DNA of 64,000 nucleotides from Pseudomonadota bacterium (GCA_018241425.1 JAFEDU010000002.1:620001-684000); one strand, 5' to 3'; shown: positions 44,630 to 53,998, counted from the first letter of the stretch. Translations and numbers: made by a program. Notes: generated from the sequence alone by a model not told the origin.

Positions 44630-45755
44630 CTACGCAACCCTGCGGTTCATCTGGTGGCTCATCCTGGGCGCGCTCCTGATCGGGTTCGCCGTCATGGACG
44701 GGTTTGACCTGGGCGTGGGCGCGAGCTTCCGCTTCATCGGCCGCAACGACGAGGAGCGCCGCGCGCTGCTCGAGTCGATCGAGCCGGTGTGGGACGGCAA
44801 CCAGGTGTGGTTCATCCTGGCCGGCGGCGCGGTGTTTGCGGCCTGGCCGCTCCTGTATGCCGCCTCCTTCTCCGGGCTGTACCTCGCGATGTTCCTGCTG
44901 CTGGTGGCGTTGATCCTGCGCCCTGTGGGCTTCATCTTCCGCAACAAGCTGGCCGATGCGCGCTGGCGCAACGTGTGGGACTGGGCGCTCACCGTCGGAG
45001 GCGCAGTGCCGGCGCTGCTCTTCGGGGTCGCCTTCGGCAACCTGTTCCTTGGCCTGCCGTTCCACTTCGACACCCTGCAGCGGCCGGTGTTCGCCGGGGG
45101 GCTGCTGTCCCTGCTGCGGCCGTTCCCGTTGCTTGCCGGTGTGGTCAGCCTCTCGATGCTGCTGATGCACGGCTGCACTTACGCGGCCTTAAAGGTCGGG
45201 CCGCCCATGGCCGGCCGCGCGGCGGCGCTCGGGCGCGCCTGCGCGCTCCTGTACGCGGTGGCCTTCATCGGTGCCGGTATCTGGGTTTCGACCCTCGACG
45301 GTCAGCACATCGTGAGCGTGGTGAACGCGGGCGGCCCCTCCAATCCCGCGAACAAGCAGGTCGTGATCAGCCATGCCGCATGGCTCCTGAACTTCCACGC
45401 CCGGCCGGTGCTGTGGCTGCTGCCGGTGCTGGCGCTGGTCGGGGCGGCGGCCGCGGCGCTGCTGCTCGGCATACGGCGTGCGGGACTCGCGTTCGTCTGC
45501 AGCTCGATCGCGGTCGCCGGCACGATCCTCACCGCCGGGGTTTCGCTGTTTCCCTTCCTGTTGCCCTCGTCCTCGTATCCGACGCACGGGCTCACGGTCT
45601 GGGATGCCTCCAGCAGCCGGCTCACCCTCACGATCATGCTCGGGGCCGTAATTGTCTTCCTGCCGATCGTGCTCGCGTATACGAGCTGGGTGTTCCGCGT
45701 CCTGCGCGGGCGCATCACGCTGGAAGAAGTCCGGCGCCACAGCGGTATCTACTGA
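44622..45755 (+). CDS. cydB: cytochrome bd ubiquinol oxidase subunit II
   Basis: 377 residues; the N-terminus has FIWWLILGALLIGFAVMDGF and DGNQVWFILAGGAVFAAWP, the family signatures, with eight predicted membrane helices. It overlaps the end of cydA and is followed 17 bases later by cydX. Confidence 0.95.
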   Translation: MPDYATLRFIWWLILGALLIGFAVMDGFDLGVGASFRFIGRNDEERRALLESIEPVWDGNQVWFILAGGAVFAAWPLLYAASFSGLYLAMFLLLVALILRPVGFIFRNKLADARWRNVWDWALTVGGAVPALLFGVAFGNLFLGLPFHFDTLQRPVFAGGLLSLLRPFPLLAGVVSLSMLLMHGCTYAALKVGPPMAGRAAALGRACALLYAVAFIGAGIWVSTLDGQHIVSVVNAGGPSNPANKQVVISHAAWLLNFHARPVLWLLPVLALVGAAAAALLLGIRRAGLAFVCSSIAVAGTILTAGVSLFPFLLPSSSYPTHGLTVWDASSSRLTLTIMLGAVIVFLPIVLAYTSWVFRVLRGRITLEEVRRHSGIY

Positions 45756-45772
45756 AGGGACGCGGACCTCAC

Positions 45773-45901
45773 ATGTGGTATTTCAGCTGGATTCTGGGAC
45801 TTGGGCTGGCGCTCACGTTCGGCGTTCTGAACGCGATCTGGTACGAGGTGCGCGAGCGTGACGAGCCGGGCGCGCTGCACGACCCTGCCGGCCGCGACTG
45901 A
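45773..45901 (+). CDS. cydX: cytochrome bd small subunit CydX
   Basis: 42 residues: MWYFSWILGLGLALTFGVLN then AIWYEVRERDE. One membrane helix with the conserved MWYFxW start and the charged tail match CydX/YbgT. It stabilises the heme site of CydAB. Confidence 0.93.
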   Translation: MWYFSWILGLGLALTFGVLNAIWYEVRERDEPGALHDPAGRD

Positions 45902-45916
45902 GCCGGGCCGCCTTCA

Positions 45917-46636
45917 TCAGGCGGGCCCCAGTGTCAGGAGCTCTTCGAGGAACCCGCCGTAGCCGCGTGTGCGGTCGACGAAGTGGATCTCCAGGATCCA
46001 GTGGCGCGGGTCGCCGTGGGCGTCCGGCTCGCGCAGGCGGACCTCGTTCCCGTGCTTGATGGAGAAGCGCTTGTCCTGACCCGGTGACGTTTCGTGCGGG
46101 AAGTGGCCGACCAGGTGGCCTGCGGTCGGGGCGCCGAACTCCCACCCGCCACGGGCGGCTTCGGCCACGACGAAATCGTACAGGGCACCGGTGGTGAGGT
46201 CGGGGGTCGCCAGGTACAGCTGCTTGCCGCGGCGGAAGGCTGCAGAGATGTCCGCGACGAGCTGGTGTTTGCGGGCATCGGCCCCCAGTACGTAGGTGCG
46301 CCCGAAGTCCGCTTCCCACGACGCAAACAGCGGCCCGAAGTCCAGGTAGACGACGTCATCCTCGGCGATGCGCCGGTCGGGCGGACGGTCGTAGTAGGTG
46401 AGGAGCGTGTTCGGCCCGCTGCGCACGACGCGCCGGTGCCAGTGGCGCTTCACCCCGTAGCGCTCCCGCGCGAGGTCGGCGATCGCCTCGTTCAGTTCGC
46501 TCTCGAGGATCCCGGCACGGATCATCCCGCTCCCGGCCACCTCCTGGAACAGCGCGGCCGCCTGGTCCTGAGCGGCGAGCAGCTCACGCGCCGTGACCTC
46601 GGGGGTGCGGGTCTTCTTGCGGGCCGGGGAATTCAT
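45917..46636 (-). CDS. M24-family metallopeptidase-like protein
   Basis: 239 residues from ATG 46636; the frame is open further upstream but that part looks non-coding. Pita-bread-fold residues are recognisable: YLDFGPLF and EADFGRTYV (metal aspartates), HLVGHFPHE (His) and WILEIHFVD (Glu). It is much shorter than prolidases and lacks their N-domain, so it may be a single-domain aminopeptidase-like enzyme. It is divergent from msrA. Confidence 0.85.
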   Translation of the reverse strand: MNSPARKKTRTPEVTARELLAAQDQAAALFQEVAGSGMIRAGILESELNEAIADLARERYGVKRHWHRRVVRSGPNTLLTYYDRPPDRRIAEDDVVYLDFGPLFASWEADFGRTYVLGADARKHQLVADISAAFRRGKQLYLATPDLTTGALYDFVVAEAARGGWEFGAPTAGHLVGHFPHETSPGQDKRFSIKHGNEVRLREPDAHGDPRHWILEIHFVDRTRGYGGFLEELLTLGPA

Positions 46637-46789
46637 GGTTTGCACGCGGCGGCCGGTGCTGCAATCGCACCGCCCTTCGCACGGTCTCCTCAGGTGTCGC
46701 TCTCGTGCACGCTGGAATCTGCGTCGCAGGGCCACTATATCGGTACCATGATCGCACGGCCGGCGCGCCTGGGATCTCAAGGAGTTTCA

Positions 46790-47506
46790 ATGAGTTGTCG
46801 CACGTCCCCTGTCGCGAACCGCGTTGTTGCCTGGGCCTTTGCCGCGGCCTGGGTACTGAGCGCAGGATGCGCCTCCGCCGCAGCACCGCCGGTCGCTGCA
46901 CCCCCTCCGGTGGTGGACGCCGCGAAGGCGCCCGGCGCATCGCAGACCGCGGTGCTCGCGGGGGGCTGTTTCTGGGGCGTGCAGGGCGTGTTCGAGCACC
47001 TGAGTGGCGTGCGTCGCGTGGTCGCCGGCTACTCCGGCGGTGAGCGCTCGACCGCGCACTACGAGATCGTCGGGGCGGGCGGCACCGGCCACGCTGAGTC
47101 GGTCGAGATCACCTACGACCCGGCTCAAGTGACCTACGGTGAGATCCTGCAGGTGTTCTTCTCGGTCGCGCACGACCCCACGCAGGCGAACGGCCAGGGC
47201 CCCGACATGGGGGCGCAGTACCGCTCGGTGATCTTCTATTCCTCAGACGAGCAGCGCCGCATCGCCCTGGCCTACATCGCGCAGCTCAACCGCGCGGGGA
47301 CCTTCCATGCACCGATCGTGACGCACGTGGATGCCTACCGGGGCTTCTATCCGGCCGAGGGCTATCACCAGGACTTCCTGCTGCACAACCCGGGCAATTC
47401 CTACATCGTCTACAACGACCTGCCCAAGATCCAGAGCTTCCAGAAGCTGCTGCCGGCGCTGTACCAGGGCAAGCCGGTGACGCTCGCCGCGGCCGCGGCG
47501 CCGTAA
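46790..47506 (+). CDS. msrA: exported peptide methionine sulfoxide reductase A
   Basis: 238 residues from ATG 46790 behind GGAG. A hydrophobic N-terminus ending in VLSAGCAS suggests a lipoprotein or cleaved signal. The catalytic motif is GGCFWGVQGVFE, with GAGGTGHAE and YRSVIFYSSDEQ following. It reduces the S-epimer of methionine sulfoxide in the envelope. It is followed 11 bases later by dipZ and then msrB. Confidence 0.94.
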   Translation: MSCRTSPVANRVVAWAFAAAWVLSAGCASAAAPPVAAPPPVVDAAKAPGASQTAVLAGGCFWGVQGVFEHLSGVRRVVAGYSGGERSTAHYEIVGAGGTGHAESVEITYDPAQVTYGEILQVFFSVAHDPTQANGQGPDMGAQYRSVIFYSSDEQRRIALAYIAQLNRAGTFHAPIVTHVDAYRGFYPAEGYHQDFLLHNPGNSYIVYNDLPKIQSFQKLLPALYQGKPVTLAAAAAP

Positions 47507-47516
47507 GGAACCCTGC

Positions 47517-49337
47517 GTGCTGCTCGCTACGCTCGCCTTCCTGGCCGGCGCGCTCACGATCGTGAGCCCCTGCATCCTGCCGGTGCTGCCGTTCGTGTTC
47601 TCGCGGCAGAGCCACTCGTTCGCGCGCGGCACGTTGCCGCTGCTCGCCGGGATGGCGGTGACGTTCGCGGCCATCGCCACGCTCGCGGCGGTCGGCGGCG
47701 CCTGGGCGGTGCGGCTGAACGTGTACGGACGGGTGCTGGCCCTCGTGCTGCTGGCGCTCTTCGGCGCCGCGCTCTTGTCGCGCCCATTGGCGGACCTCAT
47801 CTCCCGGCCCTTCGTCGCGCTCGGCAACCGCCTGCTCGAGCGCGGCGGATCGGGCGGGGCCGTGCTTCCTTCGGTGCTGCTCGGCGTCGCCACCGGGCTC
47901 CTCTGGGCCCCGTGCGCAGGTCCCGTGCTCGGGCTGATCCTCACCGGGGCGGCCATCAACGGGCCCGGCGCGCAGACCACGCTCATGCTGTTCGCCTACG
48001 CGCTCGGGGCCATCACGTCGCTGTCGCTTGCGGTGCTCGCCGGGGACCGCCTGCTGCGGGTCTTCAAGGCGTGGCTGCCGACAGCCGACGGGCTGCGTCG
48101 CGTCCTGGGAGTTGCGGTGCTTGCCGGCGTCGTGGCGATCGCCGCCGGCTGGGACACCGGCGTTCTCACGCGTCTCTCGTCCTCGGGCACCGCGCGGCTG
48201 GAACAGCGGCTGCTCGAGAAGCTGCGCGGGGGTGCGGCGCCCGCCGGCGATGGCGCGGCGATGACGGGCGCGATGAACGGCAGCATGACGGGCAGCATGA
48301 CCGGGTCGATGACAGGGTCCATGACGGGCTCTATGAGCGGCGCCATGAGCGGGGCAGCCGCTGGCGGCGCACCCATCGAAGGCGAGCTGCCCTCGCTCGC
48401 CGGGGCCACGGCGTGGCTCAATTCCCCGCCGCTGACCGCGGAGGACCTGCGCGGGAAGGTCGTGCTGGTGGATTTCTGGACCTACTCCTGCATCAACTGC
48501 CTGCGCACGCTGCCGTACCTGCGCGACTGGTACGCGCGTTACCACGACCATGGGCTCGTGATCCTGGGCGTCCACGCCCCCGAGTTCGCCTTCGAGAAGG
48601 ACCTGGGCAACGTGCGCCGCGCCGTACAGCAATTCGACGTGCGCTACCCGGTGGCGCTCGACAACGACTACGCGATCTGGCGGGCATTCGACAACCAGTA
48701 CTGGCCGGCACACTACTTCGTGGATGCGTCCGGCCAGATCCGCGGCCATCACTTCGGCGAGGGCGGCTACGCCGAGTCCGAAGCGCTGATCCGCAAGCTC
48801 CTCACGCAGGCCGGGTACGAGAACCTCCCGCCCCCGGGATCGGTCAGCGAAGGTGCGGGAGTCGAGGCCGCCGCGGACGAGGCCGACGTTGCTTCGCCGG
48901 AGACTTACCTCGGCTACGACCGTGCGGCCAATTTCAGCGGTGCGCGCCCCATCGTGGCGGACCAGCCGACCGACTATCCCGAGGCGGCCACCCTGCCGCT
49001 CAATCACTGGACGCTCGCGGGCCGCTGGACCGTGACCGCGCAGTCTGCCGCGGCCGTGCGGGCAGGAGCTTCCATCAGCTTCCGCTTCCATGCGCGTGAC
49101 CTGCACCTGGTGCTGGGGCCTGCCGCGAGCGGTGCGCCGGTCCGCTACCGCGTGACCGTGGACGGGCACGAGCCCGGCGCTGCTCACGGCATGGACACCG
49201 ACGAGCATGGCAACGGCACGGTGCGCGAGCAGCGCCTCTACCAGCTGATCCGCCAGGGCGGCGAGGTCACCGACCATACCTTCCGGATCGAGTTCGAGGA
49301 TCCGGGCGTGCAGGCTTATTCATTCACCTTTGGCTGA
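47517..49337 (+). CDS. DipZ-type thiol-disulfide transporter: CcdA domain + thioredoxin-like domain
   Basis: 606 residues from GTG 47517. Six membrane helices form the CcdA/DsbD-like N-terminal domain with conserved cysteines (VSPCILPVLPF and WAPCAGPVLG). After a linker (about 245-285) comes a TlpA-like thioredoxin domain with DFWTYSCINCLRTLPYL, then a C-terminal beta domain typical of DipZ. It would carry electrons from the cytosol to periplasmic partners. Sitting between msrA and msrB, it is the likely reductant of both. The linker contains eight M-x-G-x tetrads (see separate entry). Confidence 0.9.
   Translation: MLLATLAFLAGALTIVSPCILPVLPFVFSRQSHSFARGTLPLLAGMAVTFAAIATLAAVGGAWAVRLNVYGRVLALVLLALFGAALLSRPLADLISRPFVALGNRLLERGGSGGAVLPSVLLGVATGLLWAPCAGPVLGLILTGAAINGPGAQTTLMLFAYALGAITSLSLAVLAGDRLLRVFKAWLPTADGLRRVLGVAVLAGVVAIAAGWDTGVLTRLSSSGTARLEQRLLEKLRGGAAPAGDGAAMTGAMNGSMTGSMTGSMTGSMTGSMSGAMSGAAAGGAPIEGELPSLAGATAWLNSPPLTAEDLRGKVVLVDFWTYSCINCLRTLPYLRDWYARYHDHGLVILGVHAPEFAFEKDLGNVRRAVQQFDVRYPVALDNDYAIWRAFDNQYWPAHYFVDASGQIRGHHFGEGGYAESEALIRKLLTQAGYENLPPPGSVSEGAGVEAAADEADVASPETYLGYDRAANFSGARPIVADQPTDYPEAATLPLNHWTLAGRWTVTAQSAAAVRAGASISFRFHARDLHLVLGPAASGAPVRYRVTVDGHEPGAAHGMDTDEHGNGTVREQRLYQLIRQGGEVTDHTFRIEFEDPGVQAYSFTFG
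48261..48356 (+). repeat. eight-fold 12-base tandem repeat coding for a Met-rich linker in DipZ
   Basis: Eight consecutive codon tetrads encode MTGA, MNGS, four copies of MTGS and two of MSGA, placing Met every fourth residue (residues 249-280). Synonymous positions differ between copies, so this is not a fresh slippage product; Met and Gly positions are held constant. Confidence 0.9.
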
Positions 49338-49355
49338 CGCTTGGAAATCCCCGCC

Positions 49356-49946
49356 ATGTCCAACCTGATACCTGAACTCCGGCACGTGCTGTCCCGACGC
49401 GCCTTCCTCGGCGGCACCGCGGCCCTGGTGGCGCTTGCCGCCTGCGGTCGCCGCGCCGACTCCGATCCGCTCGCCTCCGCACCGGCGCGCAGCGCCGCGG
49501 TGTCTATCGAGAACTTCTCGGCGGCCGGAGTGAGCCTCGGCCGTACCGAGGTGCCGCGTATCGTGCGCACGGATGCCGAGTGGCGGCAGCTGTTGTCCCC
49601 GGCCGCCTTCCAGGTCACCCGCCACGAGGGCACCGAGCCGCCGTTCTCCGGCGAATACGACCACAACCGCCAGGACGGGTTGTACCGCTGCATCTGTTGC
49701 GACACGGCCCTGTTCGACTCCCGGACCAAGTTCGACTCCGGCACCGGCTGGCCGAGCTTCTGGCAGGTGATTTCGCGCGCCAACGTAGGCGAGGGCAACG
49801 ACTCGAGCCTGGGCATGGTGCGGGTGGCGGTGTCCTGCCGCCGCTGCGATGCGCACCTGGGCCACGTGTTCGAGGACGGGCCGCGCCCGACCGGGCTGCG
49901 CTACTGCATGAACTCGGTGGCGCTGAAATTCGTGCGGCGCGCCTGA
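49356..49946 (+). CDS. msrB: exported peptide methionine sulfoxide reductase B
   Basis: 196 residues from ATG 49356; a TTG at 49341 adds five. The N-terminus has a twin-arginine-like SRRAFLGGTAALVALAAC with a lipobox cysteine. Zinc cysteines are CICC and CRRC, FDSGTGWPSFW is the substrate loop, and the catalytic Cys is in RYCMNSVALKF. It reduces the R-epimer, complementing MsrA. It is last in the msrA-dipZ-msrB operon. Confidence 0.94.
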   Translation: MSNLIPELRHVLSRRAFLGGTAALVALAACGRRADSDPLASAPARSAAVSIENFSAAGVSLGRTEVPRIVRTDAEWRQLLSPAAFQVTRHEGTEPPFSGEYDHNRQDGLYRCICCDTALFDSRTKFDSGTGWPSFWQVISRANVGEGNDSSLGMVRVAVSCRRCDAHLGHVFEDGPRPTGLRYCMNSVALKFVRRA

Positions 49947-49959
49947 GGAGAGCGAGCGG

Positions 49960-52122
49960 CTAGCCCGGAGCGTCGCTCTCGGCGAGCTGCTTCAGGCGCA
50001 CGTAGTCTGTCTTGCCGGTTCCCAGGAGCGGGATCTGGGCGAGATGGCGGATCACGCGCGGCACCGCGAGCTCGGGGATCCCACGCTCGCGTGCGAGTGC
50101 GCTCAGCCTGTCCCGCCCAAGCTCGGGGTCGGTTGTGAAGAGCACGAGGGCTTCGCCCTTGGCCGCATCCGCGCGCGTGGCGGACGCGTGCATCGCCCCG
50201 GGCGAGGCCTCCTGCGCGAGCCGCTCGACGGTCTCCAGCGAGATCATTTCGCCGGCGATCTTGGCGAAGCGCTTGACCCGGCCGCGGATGTGCACGAAGT
50301 CGTCGGCGTCGATCACCACGATGTCGCCGGTGGAGTGCCAGCCTTCGCCCAGGGAGGCGGGCGGTACCAGCACGCCCGGCTGCGAGTGCAGGAAGTATCC
50401 CATCATCACGTTGGGCCCGCGCACGTGCAGCACACCGCCCTCGGCGACGCCCGGGACCGGCTCGAGCTCGTGTTCGAGCGCGGGTACCAGCTGGCCGACG
50501 CTGCCGATGCGGCAGGCCATGGGCACGTTGACCGCGATCACGGGCGCGCACTCGGTGACGCCGTAGCCTTCGAGCACCCGGATCCCGAACTTCTCGATCC
50601 ACACCCGGCGCACCTCCTCGGACAGGCGCTCCGCCCCTGCCACCACGTAGCGCAGGCGCCCGAAGTCGTAGGGGTGCGCGAAGCGTGCGTAGTTGCCGAG
50701 GAACGTCGAGGTCCCGAACAGCACCGTGCAGTTGCGGTCGTAGACCAGCTCCGGGATGACGCGGTAATGCAGCGGACTTGGGTACAGGAATACCTTGCAC
50801 CCGGACACCAGCGGCATCACCACGCCGCAGGCGAGCCCGAAGGAGTGGAACAGCGGCAGGGCGATCATGAACTTGTCGAGCGGCGTGAAGTCCGCCATCG
50901 CGCGCACCTGGGCGATGTTGGACAGGAGCGAGGCGTGCGAGTGGACCACACCCTTGGGCTTGCCCTCGGAGCCGGAAGTGAAGAGCACCACCGCCGGATC
51001 TTCGGGCGCCTGCGGGACGAGCGCGGCGCCCGGTGCGATCTGCCGCAGGAGCACGCCGAGGCGAGCCCCCAGGGTCAGCCGGTCGCGCAGGTCCTCGAGG
51101 TAATGGACCGTGACGCCGGGCATCCCTTCGAGCAGCCCTTCGAGCCGCGCCTTCTCCAGGAACGCGCGCGAGGCGATCACGGTGCGGATGGCGGCCGCCT
51201 CGCAGGCGGCCCGCACGCCGTCGGCACCGGCTGTGTAGTTGATCATGGCCGGCACGCGCCCGCGTGCCCACAGCGCGAGCACCAGCCCCAGGGTCGGGGC
51301 GGCGTTGGGCATCACGACACCCACGACCTCGCGCGGCCGCGTCAGCGGTTCGGTCAGGTGCATGAGTGCGAACGCCATGCGCAGCAGTGACCCGAACGAC
51401 TCCTCCTTCAGTCGCACGTCCTCCGCGAGGCGGTAACGCGAGCCGAAGGTGGCGCGCGCATCGAGGAAGGCCTCGAACAGCGTGCGCCGCGGGCGGGTGG
51501 CGACCAGCATGTCGAGCAGGATGCCGCGCAGCTGCTCCCCGCAACGCCGGCGGCGCAGCTTCGCCGACGGCAGTGCGGGCATCGGCAGCGTCCGCGGCGG
51601 CTGGACGCTGATGCGGATCTTCGGGAAGAGCTTCAGCGGGTAGATGCCCGCAAGCTGGCCGAAGTAGCTGCGTCCGGCGCCCTCGATGCGCACCGGCACG
51701 ACCGTGGCACCGGTCTTGGCGGCGACGAAGGCCGCCCCATCGTAGACCTTCATGAGCGAGCCGGTAAGCGTCAGGCGTCCTTCCGGGAAGATCGCCACCG
51801 GGGTCCCGGACTCCACCAGCCGGCAGATGAGCTTGATCGCGAGCGGGTTGGCCGAATCAACGGCGAGGTGCGGTACGAACCGCAGGAGCACGCGGAAGTA
51901 CCAGTGGGTGAGCACCTGCGTGTGCACCACGAAGGTCGGGGCAATGGGCAGGAAGGCCCCGAGCAGCACCCCGTCCAGGAGCGATTCGTGGTTGGCCACC
52001 ACCAGCGTGCGTGCATTGCCGAAGACATCGCGCGGCCCGGACAGCTCCACCCGGAACAGGGGGCGCAGCACCAGGCGCAGGACGAAGCGCAGCGCGACGA
52101 AGCGCGCCGGAGTGGAGTGCAT
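49960..52122 (-). CDS. Aas-like bifunctional acyltransferase / acyl-ACP synthetase
   Basis: 720 residues, the length of E. coli Aas. The N-terminal PlsC domain has NHESLLDGVLLGAF and FPEGRLTLTGS. The AMP-binding domain has VVLFTSGSEGKPKGVVHSH, YGVTECAPV and a STGDIVVIDADDFVHIRGR core. It probably re-acylates lysophospholipids or activates fatty acids onto ACP. It is a single gene between convergent msrB and divergent MBL genes. Confidence 0.9.
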   Translation of the reverse strand: MHSTPARFVALRFVLRLVLRPLFRVELSGPRDVFGNARTLVVANHESLLDGVLLGAFLPIAPTFVVHTQVLTHWYFRVLLRFVPHLAVDSANPLAIKLICRLVESGTPVAIFPEGRLTLTGSLMKVYDGAAFVAAKTGATVVPVRIEGAGRSYFGQLAGIYPLKLFPKIRISVQPPRTLPMPALPSAKLRRRRCGEQLRGILLDMLVATRPRRTLFEAFLDARATFGSRYRLAEDVRLKEESFGSLLRMAFALMHLTEPLTRPREVVGVVMPNAAPTLGLVLALWARGRVPAMINYTAGADGVRAACEAAAIRTVIASRAFLEKARLEGLLEGMPGVTVHYLEDLRDRLTLGARLGVLLRQIAPGAALVPQAPEDPAVVLFTSGSEGKPKGVVHSHASLLSNIAQVRAMADFTPLDKFMIALPLFHSFGLACGVVMPLVSGCKVFLYPSPLHYRVIPELVYDRNCTVLFGTSTFLGNYARFAHPYDFGRLRYVVAGAERLSEEVRRVWIEKFGIRVLEGYGVTECAPVIAVNVPMACRIGSVGQLVPALEHELEPVPGVAEGGVLHVRGPNVMMGYFLHSQPGVLVPPASLGEGWHSTGDIVVIDADDFVHIRGRVKRFAKIAGEMISLETVERLAQEASPGAMHASATRADAAKGEALVLFTTDPELGRDRLSALARERGIPELAVPRVIRHLAQIPLLGTGKTDYVRLKQLAESDAPG

Positions 52123-52244
52123 GTAACGCCCGACTAACCCTGATGGTTTGAGCAGAGTGCCATATCCGCACCCCTACGTGGGCTCGGCTGGCCCCCCGAA
52201 GGAGGTACGGTGCGGCCCGGGCGACTGCGGTATGGTCCGCTCAC

Positions 52245-53366
52245 ATGAAATCCATGGGAAGGCGCCCGCAGGGCGCGCGCCTGGAGCGTATCCAGGCCTC
52301 GCCGCGGTTTGCCGGCGGCACGTTCCGCAACCTGCATCCGGTGCTGCCCGGCCTGCGGGATCCCGCGGTGCCCATGCCGAGCCTGCGCGAGTTCCTGTGC
52401 GGCGGCGAGCGGCGCGCCCCGAGTGCGCCGCTGCCGGCCCTCGACCCGCGCGAGGCGTGGCGGCGGCCGCCGCAGAGTGGACTGCGCGTGACCTGGCTCG
52501 GCCACTCGACGCTGCTCATCGACATCGACGGCTACCGAGTGCTCACCGATCCGGTCTGGGGGCTGCGGGCATCACCGACCCAGCTCGCCGGGCCCAAGCG
52601 CTTCCAGGCGGTCCCGGTGACGCTCGGCGAGCTGCCGCCGGTCGACCTGGTCGCGATCTCGCACGACCACTACGACCACCTGGATTACCCGACCATCCGC
52701 GAGCTGCGCCGGCTGCCGGTGCCGTTCGTGACCTCGCTCGGGGTGGGCGCGCACCTGGAGACCTGGGGCATCGATGCGGCGCGGATCCATGAGATCGACT
52801 GGTGGGAATCCTTCACGCTGCCCGGGACCGGGCTTTCGGTGACGGCTGCGCCCTCGCAGCACTTCTCGGGCCGCACCTTCAAGACCCGCAACACCACGCT
52901 GTGGTCGGCCCTGGTCGTCCGCGGACCGCGCCACGCGGTGTTCTTCAGCGGCGATACCGGGCTCACCACCGAATACGAGCTCATCCGCGAGCGCCTCGGG
53001 CCCTTTGACCTCGTGATGCTCGAGGTGGGGGCCTTCCACCCCTCCTGGGGCGACATGCACCTGGGTCCCCACAACGCCCTGCGCGCTCACGCGCTGCTCG
53101 GCGGGGCCGCCTTCCTGCCGGTGCATTGGGGCACGTTCAGCCTCGCCCTGCATGCCTGGGACCAGCCGGCGGAGGTGCTCTACGAGGCGGCGTTGGAGCG
53201 CAGCCTGCCGCTGCTCATGCCGCGGCTCGGTGAGGCGGTGGAACCGGCGCACTTCCAGCCGGTGGAGCCCTGGTGGCGCGCGGTGGACGGGGTACGCTTG
53301 CGGCCGGCACGGGCCAGCGCCCCGCGCGCGACACTGCCGCGCTCGGTCGGCTGGCCGCTGGACTAG
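52245..53366 (+). CDS. MBL-fold hydrolase (UlaG/NAPE-PLD-like)
   Basis: 373 residues. VTWLGHSTLLIDIDG, the zinc motif SHDHYDHLD and FFSGDTGLTTEY place it in the RomA/UlaG/NAPE-PLD-like branch. Its end VGAFHPSW and PVHWGTF complete the metal site. Substrate unknown. Its TAG overlaps the stop of the convergent PaiB-like gene by four bases (CTAG). Confidence 0.88.
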   Translation: MKSMGRRPQGARLERIQASPRFAGGTFRNLHPVLPGLRDPAVPMPSLREFLCGGERRAPSAPLPALDPREAWRRPPQSGLRVTWLGHSTLLIDIDGYRVLTDPVWGLRASPTQLAGPKRFQAVPVTLGELPPVDLVAISHDHYDHLDYPTIRELRRLPVPFVTSLGVGAHLETWGIDAARIHEIDWWESFTLPGTGLSVTAAPSQHFSGRTFKTRNTTLWSALVVRGPRHAVFFSGDTGLTTEYELIRERLGPFDLVMLEVGAFHPSWGDMHLGPHNALRAHALLGGAAFLPVHWGTFSLALHAWDQPAEVLYEAALERSLPLLMPRLGEAVEPAHFQPVEPWWRAVDGVRLRPARASAPRATLPRSVGWPLD

Positions 53367-53998
53367 CGGGGCCGCGGCTCGCGCACGATCTCAGCGGCGG
53401 CCTCGCCGTCCAGCCCTTCCGCTGCCAGCGCCGCGCGCACCGCGACGCGCTCCTCGGCGGAGCGGTGCTGGCTCGCCTTGAACTTGCCTTCGAGCCGCGT
53501 GACCGCGATCTCGAAGGCGACGATGCTCCTGAGCATCGACTCCAGGTAGTCCGGCGGCGCATCGCTCACCGCCCAGGGTGCAGCGCGCGGACCTTCCTGC
53601 TGTTCGGTCAGCTGCCGCACCATGCTCAGGGCCGCCTCGGTCCCCTCGAGGAAGCGGATCGTGCCGTGGGCGTGCACGACGGCATAGTTCCAGGTGGGCA
53701 CGACCTTGCCGTCGATCTTCTTCGCCGGGTACCAGGACGGGGTCAGGTAGTGCGCGGCGCCCGCGAAGATCGCCAGCACCGCGGTGCCGGGGCCGGCGAG
53801 CTTCCAGAGGCGGTTGCCGCGCGCAATGTGACCGCAGAGCACGCCGTGACCGCCTGCGGCCGGCCGGTACAGCATCGGGATGTGGTTGGCCGTGAGGCCC
53901 TCCGGGGTCTGTGCCACCAGCGCGCCCAGCGGGTGGCGTAGGATGAAGTCCGCGAGGCGCTCAGGGTCGGCTTCGCGGAAGTGTTCGGGCAGGTACAT
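53363..53998 (-). CDS. PaiB-like FMN-binding protein
   Basis: 211 residues. MYLPEHFREADPERLADFI at the start, then IPMLYRPAAGGHGVLCGHIA and PSWYPAKKIDGKVVPTWNYA are the PaiB signatures. PaiB proteins have a split-barrel FMN fold and were described as negative regulators of sporulation/protease genes in Bacillus, but a DNA-binding motif is not evident. Confidence 0.9.
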   Translation of the reverse strand: MYLPEHFREADPERLADFILRHPLGALVAQTPEGLTANHIPMLYRPAAGGHGVLCGHIARGNRLWKLAGPGTAVLAIFAGAAHYLTPSWYPAKKIDGKVVPTWNYAVVHAHGTIRFLEGTEAALSMVRQLTEQQEGPRAAPWAVSDAPPDYLESMLRSIVAFEIAVTRLEGKFKASQHRSAEERVAVRAALAAEGLDGEAAAEIVREPRPR

